DNA of 6,555 nucleotides from Chitinophagia bacterium (GTDB lineage Bacteria > Bacteroidota > Bacteroidia > Chitinophagales > Chitinophagaceae): NCBI GenBank assembly GCA_010021705.1, contig RGMU01000087.1, positions 1 through 6,555 of the forward strand, read 5' to 3'. Positions 1-6,134 of this stretch are shown here, piece by piece. The notes below the pieces were generated by a model. It saw nothing but the letters and a program-made list of their open reading frames with translations. It was not told the DNA's origin and made no database searches. How positions within the stretch are numbered: position 1 is the stretch's first letter; the number at the start of each line of letters is the position of its first letter. A program made the position numbers and the translations under genes.

Positions 1-111
1 GTATTGGCATATAGCAAAGCCGAGCAAGCAGAGTATTTTGACAGCCAAAAGGCGTATTGGGATGCTTATAGTGTGATGACCACTGCCCTTAACGAGGCTA
101 CGGAGAAGGGG
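1..111 (+). repeat. Left arm of a long inverted repeat (Rpn coding sequence)
   Basis: Bases 1-111 match the reverse complement of 6345-6455 at 108 of 111 positions (left position plus right position equals 6456). The three mismatches, at 54, 72 and 96, are all third codon positions and silent. Similarity falls sharply after 111, where the repeat tract begins. The arm very likely continues leftward beyond the window. Confidence 0.95.
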
Positions 112-357
112 TTGAGACAGGGCTTGCAACAAGGCTTGCAGGAAGGAATAGAGAAGGGCTTGCAGGAGGGAATAGAAAAGGGCTTGCAGGAGGGAATAGA
201 AAAGGGCAAGGCAGAAGGTTTACAGGAGGGGGAGAAAATAGGAGAATATAAAGCCAAATTAGCTTCTGCCAAAATAATGTTAGATGTAGGCATTGACAAA
301 GCAAAGGTAATGACTAAATTAGGGCTAAGCGAAAACGATATGGAAGGTTTAATTTAA
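1..357 (+). CDS. Rpn-family (PDDEXK_2) recombination-promoting nuclease, C-terminal part, 5' end outside window
   Basis: The frame is open from base 1, so this is the last 118 codons of a longer gene. It stops at TAA 355-357. Residues 1-37 (VLAYSKAEQAEYFDSQKAYW and onward) match the end of the PD-(D/E)XK_2 Rpn/putative transposase family, which is known for Mg-dependent DNA cleavage, and the second copy at the right edge supports this. A tract of eleven G-x-x-[EKQ] tetrapeptides (codons at 112-243) follows, then a short C-terminal segment ending in a helical LGLSE motif. The catalytic residues lie upstream of the window and cannot be checked. Family knowledge: E. coli Rpn proteins are reported as phage-defence toxins restrained by a separately translated C-terminal fragment. 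An ATG at 76-78 could start such a fragment of 93 aa. It lies 106 nt upstream of, and on the same strand as, the helicase gene. The family call is from recognition of the sequence, not a search. Confidence 0.8.
   Translation, partial: VLAYSKAEQAEYFDSQKAYWDAYSVMTTALNEATEKGLRQGLQQGLQEGIEKGLQEGIEKGLQEGIEKGKAEGLQEGEKIGEYKAKLASAKIMLDVGIDKAKVMTKLGLSENDMEGLI
112..243 (+). repeat. Tetrapeptide (12-nt) repeat tract in the left Rpn gene, with 24-nt tandem units
   Basis: Eleven consecutive in-frame 12-nt units encode x-x-x-G tetrapeptides such as LQEG, IEKG and KAEG. Within the tract, 133-156, 157-180 and 181-204 are 24-nt tandem units encoding GLQEGIEK. Units two and three are identical and unit one differs at two silent positions, so the expansion looks recent. 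The pattern suits a long charged helix or coiled coil, and copy number could change by slippage without breaking the frame. The right-hand Rpn copy has nine tetrads in a different order. Confidence 0.9.
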
Positions 358-401
358 CTTGCCCCAATTATCTGTCATAAGCAGTTATTCCGCCTATGAT
401 A

Positions 402-409
402 TACATTTG
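402..409 (+). promoter_or_regulatory. Candidate Bacteroidota -7 element for the helicase gene
   Basis: TACATTTG fits TAnnTTTG, the -7 element of the Bacteroidota housekeeping sigma factor. It would start a transcript with a leader of roughly 45-50 nt before the ATG at 464. No convincing TTTG -33 box sits at the usual distance, so this rests on one 8-mer in an AT-rich gap. Confidence 0.35.
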
Positions 410-463
410 TTTCTAAAAATCATCATAAAAATAATATAAGCGGTACCGGTAAAACACTTTTTA

Positions 464-3400
464 ATGACCACTTCTGCCATATACCATCAGCATTACGAAA
501 AGCTGAACGATGCTCAAAAAAATGCAGTGAACACCATATTCGGACCGGTGATGGCAATAGCCGGTCCCGGCACCGGTAAAACAGAAGTGCTTGCCATGCG
601 GATAGCCAATATGCTGCAAAGCGATGCCCAAATTGCACCCGGTGAAATTTTATGCCTTACCTACACCGACGAGGCTACCAACAGCATGCGCAACCGTTTG
701 CTCAAAATAATAGGCATTGAAGCGCACAAAGTACATATATACACCTTTCATGCGTTTTGCAACTCGGTTATTCAAGCCCATAGCGAATATTTTTCGCACC
801 GCAACCTGCAAGTGATAGACGACTTAGAACGCACTGAAATAGTCAGAGACCTTATAAGCACCATAGACCCCGATAGCCCGCTTATGCGCTTTGCGGGCAA
901 CCTATATTATGATACCGCTAACCTAATCAGCCTTTTTCAGCTAATGAAAAGCGAAAACTATACACCACAACTCATTAGCCAAGCCATAGACAGCTATTTG
1001 GCCGACCTACCCAACCGAGACGAATATATTTATAAAAAAAGCGGCAGTGGCTATAAGAAAGGCGATGTAAAGCAAAAGCAGATAGATGAACAAACAAAGC
1101 GAATGGAAAAAACACGCGCAGCTGCCATGCTTTTCCCCGCTTATCAAAAAGCCCTTGACGACAAAGGCAAATACGACTTTGCCGACATGATACTGTGGGT
1201 AATAGCTGCCTTTGAAAAGCACGAGTGGATGCTCCAAACCTATCAGGAACGCTTCCAATATATATTGGTAGATGAGTTTCAAGATACCAATGGCGCACAA
1301 AACCACATTATAAACCTGCTAACTGCCGATGTGGACAGCCCCAACCTGTTTGTAGTGGGCGATGACGACCAAAGCATATTTGAATTTCAGGGGGCACGCC
1401 TCCAAAACATTATGGACTGCTATAAAAAGCACGAGGCTAGCATGGAGGTGATAGTACTTAAAGAAAACTACCGCTCCACGCAGCCTATACTAAACACCGT
1501 GATGGCGGGCATTGCCAACAACCAACTGAGGCTCATTAACCAACTTAACTACCTAGGCATAGACAAAAACCTTACCGCAGCACACCCTGTTTACCTTAAC
1601 GCCCCGCCGGAACACCTGCCGATTCCAGAAATACACGCCTACTACAACGCTGAAATGGAGCTGATAGGCATTACGCAAAAAATAGCCCTATTGCAGCAGC
1701 AAGGCGTGCCCCTAAACAGCATTGCCGTGCTATATGCGCAGCACAAACAGGCAGATACACTGATAGCCCTGCTCCGGCGCAAAGGAATTCCGTTTAAAGT
1801 AAGAAAGCCTGAAAATATATTAGAAAACCACCTTATACAGCAAATATTAAACCTGCTAACCTACATCGATGAAGAAATAACAGACTCGTATAACGGAGAG
1901 CACCTGCTTTTTGAACTTATGCACGCCCCGTATTGGGGCATTGAGCCACAGTATATAGAGCTATTGGCATTGTACATTCGCAAGCATAATGCGCAACACG
2001 ATGAAGAAGAACGCCTATACTGGCGCACTCTTATCCGCAATGCTAAGGTTGTTCATGAACTACTGCCACCCGAAGCCGCAGAGCGCGTCCTAAACTTAGG
2101 CAGTTTGTTAGACGATTGGCAGCAAACGCAAACCATAATACCGCTTACGCAGCTGTTAGAAACCATTTTGCACAAAGCGGGTATTTTAGACTATTTGCTG
2201 TTGAATGAGGGTTATCTGTTGCAGGTGCAGGTGTTACACACATTTATAGAGTTTGTAAAAAGCCTTGCAGAGCGCATACCGGTGCTGCGTATAGCCACAT
2301 TGTTAGACAAAATAGACATCATGCGCCAAGAAAACATAGCTGTTCCGGCACAGCAAGTGGTGCAAAACGAAAGCGGTGTGCAGCTTTATACCGCCCACAG
2401 TGCCAAAGGGCATGAGTTTGAATATGTTTTTTTAATGGGCTGCAACGCCAAATTTTGGGAGAAAAAACGCGCCCCTGCCGGACGCTTTACCCTACCCGAC
2501 ACCCTTACCCACACCGCAGACAAAGAAGAAACACCCCAAGAAGAAGCAGCGAGAAGGCTGTTTTTCGTAGCCCTTTCCCGTGCCAAAAGACACTTGTATG
2601 TTTCCTACGCGTTGAACGATAAAAAAGGCGAAATACCTAAATCTGCATTTATAGACGAAATTAAGCCCGCCGCTCTTGAAAAACCCCAAGTGGTAGAGCA
2701 AGAAAAAGCCCTTGAAGACCTTATAATGCTATTGCAAGCAAAACCACTACTCACGCTGCAAACCGAAAATGAGCAGTATATAGACAGCGTGATAGAGAAC
2801 TTGGTAATGAGTGCGTCTGCCCTATCGGCTTATTTAGAGTGCCCCATTGCGTTTTACTACAACTATATACTGAAAATTCCTTCCGTTACCAACGACAGTG
2901 CCGCTTATGGCAATGCTGTGCACGCAGCCTTAGAGCAATGGTACCGGCAAATGAGAAAGCAAAAAGGCGAATTTCCGGACTTGGAATTCCTTTTAGCCGT
3001 TTTTAATAAAGAGCTTAACAAAAGAAAATCGTTTTTTACCGATGTGCAGCTTAGCCGAAAAGCCCAATTAGGCAACAATACGCTTACCCAATATTACAAT
3101 AACAATGTGCTAACCCTCAACACCAATGCCGAAACAGAATTTTCCATACCCACCTACGACTTAGAAGGCGTGCCCGTAATGGCGCGTATGGACAACGTAG
3201 CCACCGATAACACCCAAGTAGAAATTATAGATTACAAAACCGGCAACCCCGACAACATTGCCAAAGACCTAAAAGAACCCACCGAAGAAAAGCCCGCAGG
3301 AGGCAACTATTGGAGGCAAATGGCATTCTATAAGCTGGTGTTTGAAGCCCGCCCCGGTAATAGCAAAATTGTAGCAAGCGGCGCAATACACAGCCTTGCC

Positions 3401-3598
3401 CCGGACAAAGACAGGAACCTAAAAAACTACTACATACCCCTCTACCAAAAGGACACCGATGCCGTAAAAAAACTACTTACCAACAGCTACAATGCCATAA
3501 AAAACAAAACCTTTAGCCCCGGCTGCGGTGAAGAAACCTGCACTTGGTGCGCCTTCGTAAAAAGCTATGGATTGGTGGGGGTGAATGAGGAGGTGTAG
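464..3598 (+). CDS. UvrD/Rep-type ATP-dependent DNA helicase fused to a C-terminal Fe-S RecB-like nuclease
   Basis: A 1044-aa superfamily 1 helicase-nuclease, expected to unwind and degrade DNA ends in recombination and repair or in clearing foreign DNA. Helicase motifs are all present: Q motif LNDAQ at 15-19; Walker A AGPGTGKT at 33-40 (K39); Ia around 65-71; DEFQDT at 270-275; GDDDQSIFEFQGA at 299-311; ENYRST at 334-339; TAHSAKGHEFE at 643-653; ALSRAK at 703-708 (R706). Residues 340-640 form the variable 2A/2B region. From about 783 a PD-(D/E)XK nuclease follows: H820, D910, D923 and K925 (IDYKTG), and QxxxY at 952-956. C793 with C1021, C1026 and C1029 matches the Fe-S staple of AddB, Cas4 and Dna2. 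All catalytic residues look intact. An in-frame stop at 437-439 makes ATG 464 the earliest ATG; there is no clear ribosome binding site. No AddA/AddB partner is in the window. Mycobacterial AdnA/AdnB share this helicase-plus-nuclease plan, but orthology is not claimed. Confidence 0.93.
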   Translation: MTTSAIYHQHYEKLNDAQKNAVNTIFGPVMAIAGPGTGKTEVLAMRIANMLQSDAQIAPGEILCLTYTDEATNSMRNRLLKIIGIEAHKVHIYTFHAFCNSVIQAHSEYFSHRNLQVIDDLERTEIVRDLISTIDPDSPLMRFAGNLYYDTANLISLFQLMKSENYTPQLISQAIDSYLADLPNRDEYIYKKSGSGYKKGDVKQKQIDEQTKRMEKTRAAAMLFPAYQKALDDKGKYDFADMILWVIAAFEKHEWMLQTYQERFQYILVDEFQDTNGAQNHIINLLTADVDSPNLFVVGDDDQSIFEFQGARLQNIMDCYKKHEASMEVIVLKENYRSTQPILNTVMAGIANNQLRLINQLNYLGIDKNLTAAHPVYLNAPPEHLPIPEIHAYYNAEMELIGITQKIALLQQQGVPLNSIAVLYAQHKQADTLIALLRRKGIPFKVRKPENILENHLIQQILNLLTYIDEEITDSYNGEHLLFELMHAPYWGIEPQYIELLALYIRKHNAQHDEEERLYWRTLIRNAKVVHELLPPEAAERVLNLGSLLDDWQQTQTIIPLTQLLETILHKAGILDYLLLNEGYLLQVQVLHTFIEFVKSLAERIPVLRIATLLDKIDIMRQENIAVPAQQVVQNESGVQLYTAHSAKGHEFEYVFLMGCNAKFWEKKRAPAGRFTLPDTLTHTADKEETPQEEAARRLFFVALSRAKRHLYVSYALNDKKGEIPKSAFIDEIKPAALEKPQVVEQEKALEDLIMLLQAKPLLTLQTENEQYIDSVIENLVMSASALSAYLECPIAFYYNYILKIPSVTNDSAAYGNAVHAALEQWYRQMRKQKGEFPDLEFLLAVFNKELNKRKSFFTDVQLSRKAQLGNNTLTQYYNNNVLTLNTNAETEFSIPTYDLEGVPVMARMDNVATDNTQVEIIDYKTGNPDNIAKDLKEPTEEKPAGGNYWRQMAFYKLVFEARPGNSKIVASGAIHSLAPDKDRNLKNYYIPLYQKDTDAVKKLLTNSYNAIKNKTFSPGCGEETCTWCAFVKSYGLVGVNEEV

Positions 3599-3606
3599 GG
3601 GGGTAT

Positions 3607-3786
3607 ATGAAATGACAAATTGGTAAACTTGGGGTATGATTTACCGAAGCGGTATGCCAATCAGGAGAAGTTATCCACATAGATTTAGGCTCTGCGCAAG
3701 CCCAACAGATAAGGGATAGCTTGCTAATTGACGTAGTGCAAAACAAAAAAGGCTGCCCTATTAGACAGCCTTTTTTTGTTTTGTAG
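3607..3786 (+). other. Unexplained intergenic sequence: possible decayed small ORF, repeat element or structured RNA
   Basis: This fills most of the gap between the convergent helicase and foldase genes. One frame from ATG 3607 to TAG 3784-3786 is interrupted only by two TGA codons (3613-3615 and 3637-3639). It otherwise reads like protein, for example GEVIHIDLGSAQAQQIRDSL. The same stretch contains short hairpins: TACCG/CGGTA around 3642-3654 and GGCT/AGCC at 3688-3702. It also has a perfect TTATCCACA and ends in the terminator. I do not recognise a family. It could be a dead gene fragment, a dispersed intergenic repeat, a small RNA, or chance. Confidence 0.25.
3745..3777. terminator. Bidirectional rho-independent terminator between convergent genes
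   Basis: AAAAAAGGCTG (3745-3755), a 10-nt loop, and CAGCCTTTTTT (3766-3776) form an 11-bp stem with a T run on both strands. It lies about 150 nt past the helicase stop and about 20 nt past the end of the foldase tail on the other strand, so it can end both transcripts. Confidence 0.85.
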
Positions 3787-3795
3787 CAAAAGATA

Positions 3796-4029
3796 TTAGA
3801 AATTTTCTGTATCATATTTTACGTTGGCTTTGTGGAGCATGGCTTGTTGAAGCATTTGCCCTATAAAGCTGTGCATTTGGTCTTCTTCGCTGTGCTTTAG
3901 CTGCATGGCTTCTTGGGCTTGTGCGGCAGGGTTAGCGGGTAGGCTATATCTGTTGAGAAGGGTTAGGAAAAACACGCCTGATTGCCCTTTAATGGCAGGC
4001 GATGTTTTACCCGGTGTAAAGCCGGCAGA
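3796..4029 (-). pseudogene. Out-of-frame C-terminal tail of the PpiD-like foldase gene
   Basis: Read from 4029 down to the TAA at 3798-3796, this frame gives 77 residues beginning SAGFTPGKTSPAIKG and ending NVKYDTENF. This is the C-terminal end expected for Bacteroidota PpiD-like proteins: a degenerate parvulin-like segment with a GQSGVFFL strand, then a long Q-rich helix. It has no start of its own and sits one base out of phase with the upstream frame. It ends a natural distance before the terminator. It is therefore the missing end of the neighbouring gene, not a separate one. If the shift is real it is not translated in its proper frame; if it is an assembly error, the two parts join into about 712-715 aa. 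Confidence 0.85.
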
Positions 4030-5944
4030 GGTCGGCAGTGCTTAATGGCTGCCCTGATGCTTGTGCTATGGCTTCAAGGCTTTGTCCGTTATACTTTTTG
4101 GCTATCAGGTCGCCTTTCTTTTCTTCACGCAGGCGTTGCTCTAATTGAGCGCGGTTTAGCGAGTTGATGGGCATTAAGCCTTTAGGCATTACGCCTGCCA
4201 ATTTTAGCACTACATATTTTTCACCATTAATTAAGAATGGTGCAACATCTTTAGACACATCGCCCACTTGGTGCTTATAAGCCCATCTAATCAATTCACG
4301 TGCTCCGCCAAGTCCTTCTATTGTATAGCTGCTTTGCTTAATGTTGGGTGCTTGCCTTACGCTTAGCTTGTCTTTGGCTACATTGGCATCAAAGTCTTTG
4401 GCTGTGGCACTTTTGGCTATAAATGCGGTAGCGTTGCCGTATATGGTGTTGGTAGTGGTTTCGCTGGGGCGAAGGGTTTTTATTACCGTTGCCAACTTCA
4501 TGCAAGGGGCAATGTCTTTTTGCTCTAAAACCTCTATATAGTGGTAGCCTACATAGCCTCCGGTTTTGCTGTTGTCGGCTTTTATTACTTTTTTGTCGCC
4601 TACTTTGCCTTCAAACACAAAGTCGCCAAAGGCTTTGGACAATCCGGGGCGTTGCAATAGATTAAACCAATATTCGCCTCCTTTGTCTTTGCTGCCTCCG
4701 TCATCGCTCATGTGCACGGTAACGCTGTCGAACGATGCGCCACCGGCAATGGCAGTCATTATGCTGTCTGCGCGCTTTTTAGCTACGCTGTCTGCTATCA
4801 CTTCTTTGCCGCCCGGGTCACTTACCTTTATTAATATGTGGCGACATTTAACGCTATCGGGCAGGGTTTGCTTGTCCACAATTTTAGTTAGGCGATAGCT
4901 GTTGGCTTCAAAGTAGGGTCCGTAAATGGTGTTTACGGGTAGTTTCATTAATGTATCTGCTACATAAGACGTGAATGTTTTTTTGGTAACAAAGGCTTCG
5001 CTGTAGGTAGCGGGGTCATCGGTTTTACTGTTACAAAAAACGGTATTGTCTTTGGCATTGGCAAAGTCGGTTCTTAGTTCTTCTACCGATGCCACAGTTC
5101 TGGCTGTATCTTCTTTAGAAGGGCTAAGGTCAAACACTACATATTCTAAGGTGCGTGTTTCTTCGTCTGTTTCAAATATGCCTTTGTGCTTTTGAATATA
5201 TTGTTTAATGTCTTCATCGGTAACTTTTACTTCGGCATCGGGTATTACGTTGAAAGGCACTTTTACATAGCGAAGCGAAGCCATCATACCTTTGTTTTTT
5301 ACCTCACGCATAGCCACAAAGTTGGGCATATACACCGAGTTGGCAAATATGGCATTAAATTTTTCGTAGCGTGTTTCGCGCTCTATGTAATTTTTTACTT
5401 GATAAAAGGTTTCTAAAAATTTACCGTCAGGGTCTTGGCTGGGGTCTTTTTTTAGTTGCTTTTCTATGGCTTCTACGTTTTGGAAGGCAAACTGCTTTGT
5501 ATTAGGGTCGCTAAACACCGGCTGACCATTATACGTAAATTGGCGAATAAGCGTATGCGCCCCTTGTCCATAAATAAGGTCTTTCTTTTCTTTGTCGGTA
5601 GTGGTGATGCCTAATTTGTCGCACACTTTGCCGGCAAGTATTTCAAACTGCATAGTTTGTATCACCTGCTCTCTGATTTGATTGCGTGTGGGTTCATCTA
5701 CCTCTTGTTCGTCTCTTAGGCGATATATTTTGGTAAGGGTGGTGTATTCGTTTACCCTTGTTTCATAGTCTTTTTGTGATACTTTTACGCCGTCAACGTT
5801 CATTACGTCTGTGCTATGCCCACCAAAAAGGTTGGTGAGTCCGCCATTAAGTGCGTCTGATATGATAAAGGAAACTAACGATACTGCTATGATACCACCT
5901 GCTATTTTTCCGTAGCGATCTCTTATTTTTTGAATTACAGCCAT
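4007..5944 (-). CDS. PpiD/SurA-like membrane-anchored peptidyl-prolyl isomerase, frameshifted near the C-terminus
   Basis: A periplasmic folding chaperone: parvulin-type cis-trans prolyl isomerase tied to the inner membrane, acting on newly exported and outer-membrane proteins. Residues 1-13 are basic, 14-31 form one membrane anchor (type II, body in the periplasm), and about 48-260 resemble the SurA/PpiD N-terminal chaperone domain. A parvulin domain spans about 366-475, with RHILIKV (H369), SDDGG at 413-417, the GDFVFEGKVGD segment at 440-450 and GYHYIEVLE (H468), so the isomerase site looks plausible. Residues 530-638 begin a second, degenerate parvulin-like region. The frame then shifts at D638, adds seven unrelated residues (LCRLYTG) and stops at 4009-4007. 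The rest of the protein is intact in another frame down to 3796. ATG 5944 is chosen because it gives the short basic leader and anchor typical of the family, and a -7 element lies just upstream. Closest known relative by layout is E. coli PpiD. Confidence 0.88.
   Translation of the reverse strand: MAVIQKIRDRYGKIAGGIIAVSLVSFIISDALNGGLTNLFGGHSTDVMNVDGVKVSQKDYETRVNEYTTLTKIYRLRDEQEVDEPTRNQIREQVIQTMQFEILAGKVCDKLGITTTDKEKKDLIYGQGAHTLIRQFTYNGQPVFSDPNTKQFAFQNVEAIEKQLKKDPSQDPDGKFLETFYQVKNYIERETRYEKFNAIFANSVYMPNFVAMREVKNKGMMASLRYVKVPFNVIPDAEVKVTDEDIKQYIQKHKGIFETDEETRTLEYVVFDLSPSKEDTARTVASVEELRTDFANAKDNTVFCNSKTDDPATYSEAFVTKKTFTSYVADTLMKLPVNTIYGPYFEANSYRLTKIVDKQTLPDSVKCRHILIKVSDPGGKEVIADSVAKKRADSIMTAIAGGASFDSVTVHMSDDGGSKDKGGEYWFNLLQRPGLSKAFGDFVFEGKVGDKKVIKADNSKTGGYVGYHYIEVLEQKDIAPCMKLATVIKTLRPSETTTNTIYGNATAFIAKSATAKDFDANVAKDKLSVRQAPNIKQSSYTIEGLGGARELIRWAYKHQVGDVSKDVAPFLINGEKYVVLKLAGVMPKGLMPINSLNRAQLEQRLREEKKGDLIAKKYNGQSLEAIAQASGQPLSTADLCRLYTG
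4019..4038 (-). repeat. Imperfect 10-bp tandem repeat at the foldase frameshift
   Basis: On the minus strand CTGCCGACCT (4038-4029) is followed directly by CTGCCGGCTT (4028-4019), matching at 8 of 10 positions. The reading frame is lost exactly here. Removing one 10-bp unit, or a single C of the CC at 4031-4030, restores one open frame through to 3796. Confidence 0.7.
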
Positions 5945-5990
5945 TGTAGCTTTGCTATTATACTCTATTGATGTTTTGGAATAAGGTGTG

Positions 5991-5998
5991 CAAAAGTA
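5991..5998 (-). promoter_or_regulatory. Bacteroidota -7 promoter element for the foldase gene
   Basis: On the minus strand TACTTTTG, followed by CACACC, is an exact TAnnTTTG match about 47 nt upstream of the ATG at 5944. This predicts a transcript start near 5985 and a leader of about 40 nt. No TTTG sits at the usual -33 distance; candidates lie 12 and 31 nt upstream. The gene thus appears to be transcribed separately from the Rpn gene upstream. Confidence 0.6.
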
Positions 5999-6134
5999 TG
6001 ATAATTTTTACAAATGCTTACGCACATAATCAAATATATTTCGCTTTGTGGCTATAATATTATATTTTTATTTGCTATGCAATTACGGAATACAAGAAAA
6101 ATAGCACCGGTAAACGGTTTATGCGATAAAGGAA

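Noticed and set aside
441..457. Sequence CGGTACCGGTAAAACA upstream of the helicase, nearly identical to its Walker A coding sequence (around 569-584)
   Set aside because: The 15 of 16 match is striking but short, and no longer duplication flanks it. It is probably coincidence.
3513..3815. 100-codon minus-strand open frame spanning the helicase 3' end, the terminator and the foldase tail
   Set aside because: It overlaps two better-supported coding stretches, runs through the terminator, and has a low-complexity proline/serine/histidine composition typical of a shadow frame.
4019..4038. Programmed ribosomal frameshift in the foldase gene
   Set aside because: There is no slippery heptamer, rare-codon pause or downstream pseudoknot that I can see, and this family is not known to use frameshifting. 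A mutation or sequencing error at the 10-bp repeat is simpler.
6053..6064. Perfect 12-bp palindrome TATAATATTATA
   Set aside because: It is pure A/T in an AT-rich gap, and such palindromes are common there by chance. No partner site or placement suggests an operator.
6097..6118. Small hairpin (ACCG/CGGT) followed by a T run on the minus strand, downstream of the right Rpn gene
   Set aside because: The stem is only 4 bp and is separated from the T run by several bases, too weak to call a terminator.
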